Source: Pseudomonadota bacterium
GTDB lineage: Bacteria > Myxococcota_A > UBA9042 > GCA-2863065
Length of the DNA stretch: 46,060 bases
Assembly: GCA_947498315.1 (NCBI GenBank)
Contig: CANMLD010000011.1
Span: 1 to 46,060 of the forward strand
Direction: 5' to 3'
Part shown: positions 18,423 through 26,587 of the stretch, one piece after another
How the letters are laid out: each line of letters opens with the position of its first letter
Numbering within the stretch: position 1 is the first letter of the stretch
The notes under the pieces: generated by a model
Databases searched by the model: none
Seen by the model: the letters and a program-made list of their open reading frames with translations, nothing else
What the model was told of the DNA's origin: nothing
Program-made: the position numbers and the translations under genes

Positions 18423-19685
18423 CTACAAGCGCCGCGCCGCCGAGATCCACGTGTCGAGCAGCCGCTCATCGGACGGGTAGCTGCGATAGAAGACGAGCAG
18501 CGCTGCCATCTTCGCCAACATGGGTCCAAACCGCAGCGCCAGCTTCGGGACCGAGGCGGCGCCCTGAAGACGGCGGATCGACGACCTCAAGCCCAGTGAC
18601 GGGAAGCGCTGCTGCATGGCTGCGGTGGCTGAGATCGGGTCGATCAGCCCGGCACGCATCAGCTCACGCAAGTCGGTCTCACTCAGCGTCTGCGAGAAAC
18701 GCCGGACGACGTCGTAGGCCGCGAAGGTGCCGCCGAAGCGGCGTTGCCAGGCGACGGCGTAGTCGTAGGGCCTCCCCTTCGCTAGGGCCTCGCCGACCAT
18801 ACGAGCAGCCACGAGGCCGGCACCGATCCCCGATCCGTGCGCTGAGAAGACCTGTCCCGCGACGTCGCCGAGGGCGATGACGTTGCCTCTTACGAGGCGC
18901 TCCCGGGGCCGCGCGAGCGGGATCGCCCGCGCGCCGCCAAAGCGCCGGGGACCGATGAAGGGGTTCGACGCCACGAACTGGTCGAGCATCTTCTGGCCGG
19001 ACGGGTTGCCAAGCGCCGGGATCGAACCGCACAAGATGCTGAGGTGCTCACCTTCGAGCCGGACGTTGATGATGGAGAAGCCCCCAGCGATGCCGGTGAA
19101 GCACAAGGTGTCGCCCGGCTCGACGCCGTGGCGGGCGAAGAAGGCGCGCGCCGCCGCCGGGTCGGCCAGCTCGCGCATCTCCTGGGCCGCAACGCAGAGG
19201 TCCTCCCGAGCGACGGGCGGCGCTTCGAAGAGACCAGAGCCAGCGAGTCCGGACGCGTCGACGATCCAGCGCCCTCTGACGGGCCCACTCGAGGTGTCCA
19301 GAGCGTCGCCTCGGCACGCAAGCGCCGTGGTGTTGCCTTCGAGTACGGCGCCGCGCTGCCGTGCGAGCGCCTGGAGTCGTGCGACCAAGAGCCGCATGTC
19401 GACCTCGAGGACGCCGTGCTCGTCGAGCGTGATCTTCTCGGGGCCATAGCCGCAGACGAAGTTGAAGCGGTGGCCTTCACCGAGCAGCTCGTCGCCGGCG
19501 GGCTGGGCGACTCCAGCGTCGTCGAACGCCCAGCGCGGGACCGCGTTGACCCACGTGGCTCCCGCGCCGTCCAAGGGGCGGCGGTCGATGCACAGGGTCT
19601 TCAGGCCGCGCCAAGACAGATCAGCGGCCGCGGCGGCGCCGGCCGTCCCTGCGCCAACGACGATGACGTCGAAGTCCCGCATCAC
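18423..19685 (-). CDS. FAD-dependent oxidoreductase, geranylgeranyl-reductase-like
   Basis: A 420-residue Rossmann-fold flavoprotein. The dinucleotide-binding start (FDVIVVGAGTAGAAAAADL followed by LCIDRR) and the second FAD motif (VIALGDVAGQVFSAHGSGIGAGL) are both present, in the order of the geranylgeranyl reductase/halogenase-like group. Such enzymes reduce prenyl chains or modify aromatic or lipid substrates; the substrate is unknown here. It is the last gene of the VTC/DUF4956 operon, starting 2 nt after the lamin-tail lipoprotein stop. That placement suggests, but does not prove, a role in making the surface structure encoded upstream. Met1 and Met2 are both possible starts. Confidence 0.85.
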   Translation of the reverse strand: MMRDFDVIVVGAGTAGAAAAADLSWRGLKTLCIDRRPLDGAGATWVNAVPRWAFDDAGVAQPAGDELLGEGHRFNFVCGYGPEKITLDEHGVLEVDMRLLVARLQALARQRGAVLEGNTTALACRGDALDTSSGPVRGRWIVDASGLAGSGLFEAPPVAREDLCVAAQEMRELADPAAARAFFARHGVEPGDTLCFTGIAGGFSIINVRLEGEHLSILCGSIPALGNPSGQKMLDQFVASNPFIGPRRFGGARAIPLARPRERLVRGNVIALGDVAGQVFSAHGSGIGAGLVAARMVGEALAKGRPYDYAVAWQRRFGGTFAAYDVVRRFSQTLSETDLRELMRAGLIDPISATAAMQQRFPSLGLRSSIRRLQGAASVPKLALRFGPMLAKMAALLVFYRSYPSDERLLDTWISAARRL

Positions 19686-19687
19686 GG

Positions 19688-20140
19688 CTACCGGCTATTG
19701 CCGGCGCCGAAGGTGGGCTTGCACTCGCCGAACTCGCCAGTTCCATCGGGAAAGCGGCACCAGCTCTCGAGCGCGCCGTTGGTTGGCCAGTCTGCGACGT
19801 CGGCGAGCTCACCATCGACGTCATAGAGGTACGCGACGTCATCTTTCCCGAAGCCGAAGGCGTGCGCGGTCCCCTTCTCGAAGACGAGGAAGGCGCCGGC
19901 GGCGATGCTGGTGCCGGCTGGAAAGGCGTAGGTCTTCTCTGCGGCCTGATCTTCGTCCTGAATGAACCACGCCGACAGGTCGACGGCGGCGCCTGAACGG
20001 TTGTAGAGCTCGATTTGGTCGGTGGAGCTCGAGACCTCGGAGATGACGACGGGGCTGTTCTCGACGGGGACGGCCGTCTCCGAGGGAGAGCCGCAGGCCA
20101 GGAGAGCCGTGGAGATGGAAGCGAGAAGCCAGGGTTTCAT
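19688..20140 (-). CDS. Lamin-tail-domain lipoprotein
   Basis: The 150-residue product has a lipoprotein signal (LLASISTALLACGSP). A single lamin-tail (LTD) domain fills the rest: VVISEVSSSTDQIELYNRSG, VDLSAWFIQDED, YAFPAGTSIAAGAFLVFEKG and the final WCRFPDGTGEFGECKPTFGAGN. LTD domains in bacteria occur on secreted proteins, often with CotH-type surface kinases. Here the domain stands alone as a lipoprotein. It lies 1 nt after the porin gene stop and 2 nt before the oxidoreductase start. Confidence 0.9.
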   Translation of the reverse strand: MKPWLLASISTALLACGSPSETAVPVENSPVVISEVSSSTDQIELYNRSGAAVDLSAWFIQDEDQAAEKTYAFPAGTSIAAGAFLVFEKGTAHAFGFGKDDVAYLYDVDGELADVADWPTNGALESWCRFPDGTGEFGECKPTFGAGNSR

Positions 20141-20141
20141 G

Positions 20142-21248
20142 TCACTTCACTCCAAGTTGCAGGCGGAAGCGGAAGGAGTCGGTCTCATCGGCGAAGCCCG
20201 TGTCGCGTAGCCAGGAGCCATCGACATGAACAGAGAGGTGATCATTGAAGAAGCGCGCGACGGCGCCGACGGTCAGCTCGTGCTCGGTACGCTCGGGCGC
20301 TTCGTTGTTCTCGAGGCGCTTCGTCAATGAGTACCGTGCCGCGACCGTGTAGTCATGGAGGAAGGTATAGTCGACGTTCCCGAAGCCGGCGACGAAGCGG
20401 GTGAAGTCAGGGTCGACGAGGTCCTCGGCCCTGTACAGCGCGCCCAAGCCGATGGAGGCGCCTTCCACTCGCATCAGGACGTCGCCTTCGAGCCGGTACC
20501 CGGTGTCGCGCTCTCCAACTTTCGCCGTCGTGCGATCGACGTGGACGAGGGCCGACAGCGCGCCGCCGATACGGAAGCGACCACCCCTGCGATCTCCTTC
20601 GTCGTAAGGATCGAGCCCATCTTGATGGTATCCGACGCGTGCGGCGATGACGGGCCGGAACTCGGGCGTCTCCTCCGCAAAATCAGAGGGTTGTAGATCA
20701 CCGAAGATACCGAGTGCCCACTCCAGCTCGTCCTTGTCACCGTTATGAAGGAGTACGCCGAGATCGCGCCGGGCCTGAAACCCATCCTCGAGCATGCTCC
20801 GCTCGGCTAACACCAAGCCGAACGCGCTGTTCATGAATTGCCGAAGAAACGGGCGTTTCATCCGCCCCGCTCGAACCTGCAGATGCTTCTTGTAGGCCCT
20901 GACGTTGAGGAAGGCGTTGGCGACCTCGGCGTCGAAGCCACCGAAGTCCATGCCGAGGTCGAGCTCGAGGAGCTTTTTGTAGTCGCCCCTCAAGATGACG
21001 CGCGCTCGAGGCAACTCCACCTGATTGGACTCGGCCTCGCTCTCGTGGGTGTAGCGGACCTGAAGCCGCCCACGAGCCGAAAAGTCGAACGCCGGCTCTT
21101 TTTCCAGCTCGTTTTGACTGGGATTGGGCGGAGGCGTGTCGGCACGCGCCCCACCCAAAGGCGCCACTAGGGTTGCGACGAAGACAATGGCGATGGTTGA
21201 TACGAGTGCGTCATCGCGGCGGGAACGAGCTACGTTGTTGATCTTCAA
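20142..21248 (-). CDS. Outer-membrane porin, OprO/OprP-like
   Basis: A 368-residue protein with a signal peptide cleaved near GGARA-DTPPP. It is then almost entirely alternating beta-strand sequence and ends in FRLQLGVK. Signatures of phosphate-selective porin O/P family members are visible: GRLQVRYTHE, LPRARVILRGDYKKLLELDLGMDFGG, DAFLNV-like VANAFLNVRAYKKHLQVRAGRMKRPF and LGVLLHNG. A role in anion (phosphate or polyphosphate-derived) passage fits the VTC-domain neighbour, but that is inference. Its ATG overlaps the stop of the beta-helix gene (ATGA). Confidence 0.85.
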   Translation of the reverse strand: MKINNVARSRRDDALVSTIAIVFVATLVAPLGGARADTPPPNPSQNELEKEPAFDFSARGRLQVRYTHESEAESNQVELPRARVILRGDYKKLLELDLGMDFGGFDAEVANAFLNVRAYKKHLQVRAGRMKRPFLRQFMNSAFGLVLAERSMLEDGFQARRDLGVLLHNGDKDELEWALGIFGDLQPSDFAEETPEFRPVIAARVGYHQDGLDPYDEGDRRGGRFRIGGALSALVHVDRTTAKVGERDTGYRLEGDVLMRVEGASIGLGALYRAEDLVDPDFTRFVAGFGNVDYTFLHDYTVAARYSLTKRLENNEAPERTEHELTVGAVARFFNDHLSVHVDGSWLRDTGFADETDSFRFRLQLGVK

Positions 21249-22867
21249 TGAGGACTCCGAAGTCGGCGCTCCAGCGCGAGCATTAGGAACAGAGTCACCA
21301 GCAGGGCGGAGATGGCGACGACCCAGGTCGTGCCAGACCTTACCGGCACGAGGGGCGTCGCCTGGACAGTCTGCTCATGAAGTAAGGGCTGTACGTTGGG
21401 CGGGGGCGACCACGCCGCACGGTCACGAGACGCCGGCGCCGCCGAGGACGGCCCAAGCCCATCAGAGCGAGGTGACCACCCGTCGAGCTCGAAGGGCAAA
21501 TCGTCACGACAATCTCGCACGTCGACGAAGAGTCGGCTCCCTTCTGCCGCGTTCTGCCAAAGAAGCGACTTCGAGAGCGTGATCTTGCCCGGTGAGTCGA
21601 GCTTCACCGTCGCCTGGGCTGCGGCGCGACGTGAATGGGCGATGACGCAGTTGGTAGCGGTAGTGAGGCCCCCATCAAAGGCGGAGAGCCCTCGCCCAGA
21701 CTCGAGCAAGAAGGTGCCCTGAACCACCGCGGTCGAGCGCTGGCCCACGCTGACGGCCTTGCCCATCGCCAAACGGAACAGTGAGTTCGTTACGGTGAGG
21801 GTAGAGTCATGCCCCGCGTCGATGCCGTCGTCTCCGAGCGCCTCGAAGATGGACGACGTGACCGTGGCTCGGCTGGCCACGAGATCGAGTCCATCAGAGG
21901 CGAGCTTACGAAACTCCGTGTTCGAGACCTCGATCTCAGCGCGTTCCGCGTGAACGGCGTCTTCCCCTCGCGACTCCTCGAAGAGGCAACTCTCGAACGA
22001 CGCGTTCGAATCGACGACGCTCACGGCGCCATTCAGGTCTTGGCTGCCGGCGTAGCCTCCAGAGCCTCGGACGAAGTGAACGTGCGAGAATCGGCTCCCC
22101 GCCGCCGAGGCCCCGAGGATGGCGACAGTGCCCCACGGTCCCCGACCGAGCGCCGCGATGGTGATGGGCGCGGCGGCTGTCCCCAGCATCTGCAGACGGC
22201 CGTAGGCGAAGATGCCGCGACCGGGAGCGAGCAAGAGCGTCGTGCCGGGCTCGACGACGAGTGACGCGGCGCGTGGGATGACGAGGTCATGGGCCAGAGA
22301 CCATGCGCCCGACGGGAGGCGATACTCCCCTGGCTTCGGCCCCGTTGCCAGATGCGTCGCTCTGACCCGGAGGCTCTCGGGAGGATCGTCCGCGTGGCGC
22401 TCGGGGTCATCGCCGCGGGGGCGTTTCCCGGCTTCGATCTTCACCGTCAAGGGGGCGCCCGTCCCGGGCACGACGAGCGACAACTGCACCTCTCGCGACA
22501 GCTTTCGATCGGAGGCGAGTCGCACCCAGGCGGAGTCCACGGGTGCGACAACGAGGAGCGGCCGATTCGGGAGCGCGACCGGTGGTCCTTCGTAGACATA
22601 CGCCGCGGGGCCAGCAGCACCCTCAGGCCGCCGCGCGAGCGTCACGACAGGGGTGCGGTTCGCGTCGTCGAGCGTCAGATAGAGCACGTCGGCGTCGCCC
22701 GGCTTGTCGCGGCTCGGCACCAAGAAGCGGGTCAGCGCCACCGGCGTGCCACGTTCGACCTCGACTCGGAGGAGAATGGCCACGGTGTCCGCAAGACCCG
22801 GTAACTCGGCGACGCCGACGACCGCGACGGGGACCCCTGCTGAGGCGCAACAGAGCGCAATCGCCAT
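21245..22867 (-). CDS. Exported right-handed beta-helix protein with C-terminal anchor
   Basis: The 540-residue product starts with a likely signal peptide (MAIALCCASAGVPVAVVGVA). The first 190 residues match nothing I recognise. Residues about 200-430 form parallel beta-helix repeats (GTTLLLAPGRGIFAYGRLQM, GNAVSVVDSN-like NGAVSVVDSNASFESCLF, ATVTSSIFEALGDDGIDAG). They resemble the right-handed helices that sit beside CotH proteins or in carbohydrate-active enzymes. A single transmembrane helix (WVVAISALLVTLFLMLALE) and a basic tail end the protein, suggesting inner-membrane anchoring. No CotH kinase motif is seen. It begins 14 nt after the DUF4956 gene and overlaps the porin gene by 4 nt. 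Confidence 0.8.
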   Translation of the reverse strand: MAIALCCASAGVPVAVVGVAELPGLADTVAILLRVEVERGTPVALTRFLVPSRDKPGDADVLYLTLDDANRTPVVTLARRPEGAAGPAAYVYEGPPVALPNRPLLVVAPVDSAWVRLASDRKLSREVQLSLVVPGTGAPLTVKIEAGKRPRGDDPERHADDPPESLRVRATHLATGPKPGEYRLPSGAWSLAHDLVIPRAASLVVEPGTTLLLAPGRGIFAYGRLQMLGTAAAPITIAALGRGPWGTVAILGASAAGSRFSHVHFVRGSGGYAGSQDLNGAVSVVDSNASFESCLFEESRGEDAVHAERAEIEVSNTEFRKLASDGLDLVASRATVTSSIFEALGDDGIDAGHDSTLTVTNSLFRLAMGKAVSVGQRSTAVVQGTFLLESGRGLSAFDGGLTTATNCVIAHSRRAAAQATVKLDSPGKITLSKSLLWQNAAEGSRLFVDVRDCRDDLPFELDGWSPRSDGLGPSSAAPASRDRAAWSPPPNVQPLLHEQTVQATPLVPVRSGTTWVVAISALLVTLFLMLALERRLRSPH

Positions 22868-22881
22868 GGTCAGAAGCGGGC

Positions 22882-23574
22882 TCAGAGTTCGACCTCCTGG
22901 GCGGTGGCGGTCAGGTGGACGTCAGTGACGCCTGGAATGGACCGGATGGCCTGCACGAGCTCCTCAGGTTTGCCTCGAAGCGACGTGAGCCACGTGGATT
23001 CAACCCCGTCGGGACCCATGGCCTGCATGGTTAGCATGACGAGCCGGCGGGTGCTGGCGCCGAGCACGGCGGGGACCTGGGTGGTGGCGGTCGTGCCAGT
23101 GAAGACCACGCGCAACAGGTAGTCGTCACGAGTACGCGTCCCGAACCGGAGCGCGTGGAGTAGCAGGATGACGCTCAGCATCATCACAGTGCCGGTCGCG
23201 GCGGTCACGTAGCGCCCCGTCCCGGCCGCCATCCCGATGGCCAAGGCGAGAAACACGTAGGCGATGTCCTTCGGGTCCTTCACCGCAGTGCGGAAGCGGA
23301 TCAGCGAGAGCGCGCCGAAGACGCCAAAAGCACGCGCAAGCGAGTCGCCGATGACCACCATGACCAGCGTCCCGACCGCAGCCAACATGACGAGGGTCAT
23401 CGCGAAGGACGACGAGTACTGCATGCCGCGATGGGTGGAGCGGTAGGCGATGGCGACCATGATCGACAGGACGGTCGCCACCAGCATACCGGCAGCAGTG
23501 CGCATCGCGGCTTCGACGGCATCGCCAGAGTCGAGTGACAAGGACTCGAGCGAAAATGAGGTCCAGAGTGACAT
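22882..23574 (-). CDS. DUF4956-family membrane protein
   Basis: A 230-residue integral membrane protein with about four helices in the first 150 residues (GMLVATVLSIMVAIAYRSTH, FAMTLVMLAAVGTLVMVVIG, LALAIGMAAGTGRYV). It has the diagnostic DUF4956 loop GVFGALSLIRFRTAVKDPKDIAYVFLA. A soluble C-terminal domain follows. DUF4956 genes are typically next to VTC-domain genes, as here: its ATG overlaps the VTC stop by one base (TGATG). The molecular role is unknown; membrane anchoring or transport for the VTC product is inferred. Confidence 0.93.
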   Translation of the reverse strand: MSLWTSFSLESLSLDSGDAVEAAMRTAAGMLVATVLSIMVAIAYRSTHRGMQYSSSFAMTLVMLAAVGTLVMVVIGDSLARAFGVFGALSLIRFRTAVKDPKDIAYVFLALAIGMAAGTGRYVTAATGTVMMLSVILLLHALRFGTRTRDDYLLRVVFTGTTATTQVPAVLGASTRRLVMLTMQAMGPDGVESTWLTSLRGKPEELVQAIRSIPGVTDVHLTATAQEVEL

Positions 23575-24494
23575 CAGGGTGAGTTCCGGGGGTCGAGGGA
23601 TGTCGTGGCAGCCAATGAGAGCCGAGATGAGTTGGCCACAGGCGCATGGTAGAGCAACATCGTGTCTGGAAAGCCGAGGCCCTCCTGAACCACGCCGGCG
23701 CCGGGGCCGTTGCGGAAGAAGGGGGCGATGCTCTCGAGCACGTGACAGTATTTCGAGATCGAGTCCGCTTCGAGAGCGAAACCCGACACCAGCGCGGCCA
23801 TGAAGCCGGGCATGGCAGTCGTGAACTTCAACTCGAGGACGACCACGCCGCCGAGCACCGGCCTCAATGCCTGACGAGTCAGAATGTGGGCCGCACCGGC
23901 CCCCCTAACATCGGTATCGAAGGTGATGCGCGGGTTTCGGGGTCCTTCGCCCGCATACGCAAGCCGTTCGTATGCGATGAGCGCGACGGGGCGCAGGCCG
24001 GGGCAAAAGAGCATCGTCTCGAGAGCAGGCTCGACAGCGCCAGGGTGCCACGCTGGCCGCGTGCCCCCTTCCAGCTCGCTGCGGAGCCAATCCAGAAGGA
24101 CAACGCCGTTCTCCCGCCAAGGAGCAGTTGGCGGGAGGGCGATGCGGCTCTTCAGAATGAAGGGCCCTTCTTTGCGCTTGAGCTCGAGGAATGCCTGATA
24201 GCCGGAGATCCCGTAGGTGCGCAGTCGGAGCTTGGCGCGCGTCTGCAGACCGGCAAGCTTGCCGTGATACGCATCGAGGCCGGGCGTGTCGAAGTAGAGG
24301 GACCGAACGTGGTAAGCGCCGCCAGGGGTGCCCGGAACGGGAGGGCGCAGCCATGACGAACACACTTCGCCCGCTTCGCCGGCCTCACCATTGGCATCGA
24401 CGCGCAAAAAATCGTCGAGGCTCCGGATGAGCTGTCGAGCACGGGACGGGTTGAGACGGTACTTCAGCTCGTATCGGGCTGGAAAACGCTGCAC
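23574..24494 (-). CDS. VTC-domain polyphosphate-polymerase-like protein
   Basis: A 306-residue protein that is essentially one VTC domain, the fold of the yeast Vtc4 polyphosphate polymerase. The basic tunnel motifs are present in order: RYELKYRL, VRSLYFDT, AKLRLRTYG, FLELKRKEG, ERLAYAG, ITFDTDVRG, VLELKFTTAMP and SKYCHVLE. The Lys/Arg and Glu residues that hold triphosphate and metal therefore appear intact. Polyphosphate synthesis is a plausible activity, but bacterial homologues are little studied and nucleotide or triphosphate handling is also possible. The start is GTG 24494, preceded by GAGGGGG at suitable spacing. It heads a six-gene operon. Confidence 0.9.
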   Translation of the reverse strand: MQRFPARYELKYRLNPSRARQLIRSLDDFLRVDANGEAGEAGEVCSSWLRPPVPGTPGGAYHVRSLYFDTPGLDAYHGKLAGLQTRAKLRLRTYGISGYQAFLELKRKEGPFILKSRIALPPTAPWRENGVVLLDWLRSELEGGTRPAWHPGAVEPALETMLFCPGLRPVALIAYERLAYAGEGPRNPRITFDTDVRGAGAAHILTRQALRPVLGGVVVLELKFTTAMPGFMAALVSGFALEADSISKYCHVLESIAPFFRNGPGAGVVQEGLGFPDTMLLYHAPVANSSRLSLAATTSLDPRNSP

Positions 24495-24675
24495 TAGTTT
24501 AGCCCCCTCATGGGTGGGCGCGAGCCAGCAGGCAAGTTACGGGAATGTGGCGGTCATGTGAAGCGCCCAGCGATTGAGGCGGGTGCATATCCCGATCTTC
24601 ACCGAAGGCCTTCAGCTTTCAGCCCCAGCGCCGGCGTCGCCTGCTTCAGCCGGAGCTAACGTTACGGCCGGCCGG

Positions 24676-24692
24676 CTGGGGCGCCGCCCCAG
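24676..24692. repeat. 17-bp GC palindrome
   Basis: ctggggcgccgccccag is a perfect inverted repeat around a single central base and is followed by agaccccgcaggggct. Sequences of this type occur as dispersed intergenic elements in many high-GC bacteria. Function unknown. Confidence 0.6.
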
Positions 24693-24825
24693 ACCCCGCA
24701 GGGGCTGTCGCCCGTGACCCTCGCGGCGCTGCCGCGCCGCCATGATTGGGAGCGGAAGCTCCTGGAGAAACGAGCGCGAAGCCTCGGGCTCATACTCGTT
24801 GAACCCAAGTCCGAGGTCTCCGTGA

Positions 24826-24948
24826 GTCCGAGCCAGTCACGAGCTTCCAGGCAGCCTGACGAGCCAACTTCGGCGGACGGCCGTTTCGATCCACTCGAAT
24901 ATTGCCGAGGGCTATGGCCGGGGAAGCGACGCGGCAGCTCATGACTGA
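24826..24948 (+). pseudogene. Remnant of a four-helix-bundle protein gene (TIGR02436-like)
   Basis: Read in frame up to the tga at 24946, the sequence gives SLTSQLRRTAVSIHSNIAE and then GYGRGSD. This is the hallmark core of the four-helix-bundle family, found as 23S rRNA intervening-sequence proteins and as dispersed genes, and related to the Avd accessory proteins of diversity-generating retroelements. An in-frame stop lies at 24823 just before this block, and another comes five codons after GRGSD. Only about 40 of the usual roughly 120 codons remain. The ORF track shows this stretch in a different frame. No reverse transcriptase or variable repeat is present. Confidence 0.7.
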
Positions 24949-25037
24949 CTCGATGTCCGGGGCTGCTGCCGGCGATGCCGGCGCGGCGCTCAATGCTGCT
25001 TATGAGCGCTCAGCGATCAGCGCTCAGCGAGCAGCGG

Positions 25038-25128
25038 TCGGCGGTCAGCTTCGGTCGGCCGGCCGGGCTGCATGATTCGCACAGCGCGGCGCTTCCCTGG
25101 CCTCGCCGGGCTGACCGCTGACCGCCGA
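25038..25128. repeat. Inverted repeat with 12-bp perfect arms and tandem gctgaccg words
   Basis: tcggcggtcagc at 25038-25049 is matched by gctgaccgccga at 25117-25128, and the similarity extends imperfectly on both sides. The neighbourhood contains many repeats of cagcg and gctgaccg. It lies just downstream of the four-helix-bundle remnant, inside the 600-bp bounded segment. Confidence 0.6.
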
Positions 25129-25194
25129 CTGCTGACCGCTTGGCGGAAGGTACCGACTGCAAATTGGGATATGCACCCGATTGAGGCCCCGCGT

Positions 25195-26586
25195 TCAGCG
25201 ACTCATGATGCGTTGCTGAGCGGAGATGGGCTGACTAACGAAGGTCAGGAACTCGAGCTGCTCGACGCGATTCCACAGAACCACGATGCTGAGGAGCAGC
25301 GTCAGCAGGGTCGCTCCGAGGTAGCCCCAGCCGTAGAGGTCAGGGCTGTCGACCGTGACCCATGAGAAGAGCAAGTTGAGGCCAAAGAACAGGATCGACA
25401 GCCACATCACTGACTTGCGGAAGTCGAAGTAGAGCAGCACGACCATCAAGACCAGCAGGATGACGTGGAACACGGCCGCGACGGCGGCGATTCGGAAGAG
25501 ACCGAGGTGAGCCTGATCGATGTCGAAGGTGTCGAGGACGCTCGGCAAGAGCACCAACACGAGGATGGTGATGATCCCCTGGTAGATGACCACGACGCCG
25601 AGCGACTTCTTGAGGGCGCTCACGAGATCGGCGCGCCGCGCCTCGATCTTCGAGAGGGGATCCTTCGCGAGGATTCCACCGAAGTACGCTTTGTACTTCT
25701 CGTAGAACTCCGTCTCGATTCGCACGAGGAAGAGCGCGAGCGCCGGCACGATCGTGATGTACGCGAAGAACATGGCGGAGTCGTAAGGGAAGTGCGTGTA
25801 GAAGAGACTCTCCACGCGAATGCCCGACGGCCCAAACCAGAAAACCATCTTGTCCACCCAGATCGCGGCTGAGTAAAAGAAGCCGGCGACGGCGAGGTCC
25901 GGGTACATCCGAAACGACGACATGAAGTCCAGATTGAAGGCCGTATCGTTCGGAAACTCCTCGATGATGCGCCAGATGAGCCAGAAACACAGCACCGTCT
26001 GGCCGGCGAGGAAGCCGCTCATGGTGCCCGTGGTCCCGTAGATGCCGCTCAGCCACCAACCGAGAACGAAGCTTACGACGTAGCCGGCGACGAAGCCGAG
26101 AACGAGAGCGTTGTAGTCCTTGGCCGCCGTCAGGTAGATCATGGCCATCCAGATGACCGAAATGGTCACGTAGAGGCCGGTCGCAGCGATCTTGAACGCG
26201 AACGGCAGCTCGCAGAAGGCGAGGAACGCGGATGCCGTCAGCGCTTGGACGGGCACCAGGAAGATGAGGACGCCGACGAAGGACGGGATGATCGCGCTCG
26301 CTTCGTGAGCGTAGAGTCGATCCGCGACGAAACGCGTCACGGGCAATTGCACGACCCCGGTGGTGATGAGCGAGAACGCGTAGCAATACACGACGGAGAT
26401 CGTGAAGAGCGCGACGCCCTCTTCCTGCAGCGACGGCAGCGCGAACACGCTCAGCGACGCGAGGCAGAGGATCGATAGCAGCCAAGGCCCAGCGAAGATG
26501 ACCGCCGAGTAGATGTACAGCTGAAGCCACTCGGTGAAGGTCTTTCGAGTGACGATCTCGCGGAGGCGGAAGCCTATGCCTGCCAT
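25195..26586 (-). CDS. pelG: PelG-like polysaccharide flippase/export membrane protein
   Basis: A 463-residue integral membrane protein with about 12 predicted helices. It matches PelG, the Wzx/MATE-like transporter that takes part in the Pel inner-membrane complex. Recognisable PelG stretches include the amphipathic start MAGIGFRLREIVTRKTFTEW, TTGVVQLPVTRFVADRLY, DLAVAGFFYSAAIWVDKMVFW and RIETEFYEKYKAYFGGIL. The ORF track begins 21 codons earlier, but ATG 26586 lies one base after the pelF stop and gives the conserved N-terminus. It is the last gene of the operon. Confidence 0.92.
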   Translation of the reverse strand: MAGIGFRLREIVTRKTFTEWLQLYIYSAVIFAGPWLLSILCLASLSVFALPSLQEEGVALFTISVVYCYAFSLITTGVVQLPVTRFVADRLYAHEASAIIPSFVGVLIFLVPVQALTASAFLAFCELPFAFKIAATGLYVTISVIWMAMIYLTAAKDYNALVLGFVAGYVVSFVLGWWLSGIYGTTGTMSGFLAGQTVLCFWLIWRIIEEFPNDTAFNLDFMSSFRMYPDLAVAGFFYSAAIWVDKMVFWFGPSGIRVESLFYTHFPYDSAMFFAYITIVPALALFLVRIETEFYEKYKAYFGGILAKDPLSKIEARRADLVSALKKSLGVVVIYQGIITILVLVLLPSVLDTFDIDQAHLGLFRIAAVAAVFHVILLVLMVVLLYFDFRKSVMWLSILFFGLNLLFSWVTVDSPDLYGWGYLGATLLTLLLSIVVLWNRVEQLEFLTFVSQPISAQQRIMSR

Positions 26587-26587
26587 G

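Larger units (their letters stand above)
24580..25179. repeat. 14-bp inverted repeat bounding a 600-bp segment
   Basis: cgggtgcatatccc at 24580-24593 recurs in reverse complement (gggatatgcacccg) at 25166-25179. Both have a nearby gattgaggc word: left of the left copy and right of the right copy. The AT-rich core stands out in this GC-rich DNA. The pair encloses the gene remnant and the other repeats, so it may mark the ends of an inserted cassette. Confidence 0.65.
24495..25194. other. Non-coding island between the VTC and Pel-like operons
   Basis: This 700-bp stretch separates the start of the VTC operon from the end of the Pel-like operon. It contains no intact gene. It holds a bounding 14-bp inverted repeat, a GC palindrome, the remains of a four-helix-bundle gene and a second inverted repeat rich in gctgaccg words. 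The promoter of the VTC operon should lie near 24500-24570 but no convincing consensus is visible. No terminator hairpin with T-tract was found after pelG. Confidence 0.75.

Noticed and set aside
24714-24944. 76-codon ORF in the intergenic island
   Set aside because: Its frame does not carry the four-helix-bundle signature; that signature is in another frame and interrupted by stops.
24826-24948. Diversity-generating retroelement (Avd-type accessory gene)
   Set aside because: The remnant is related to Avd-like bundles, but no reverse transcriptase, template repeat or variable repeat is present nearby.
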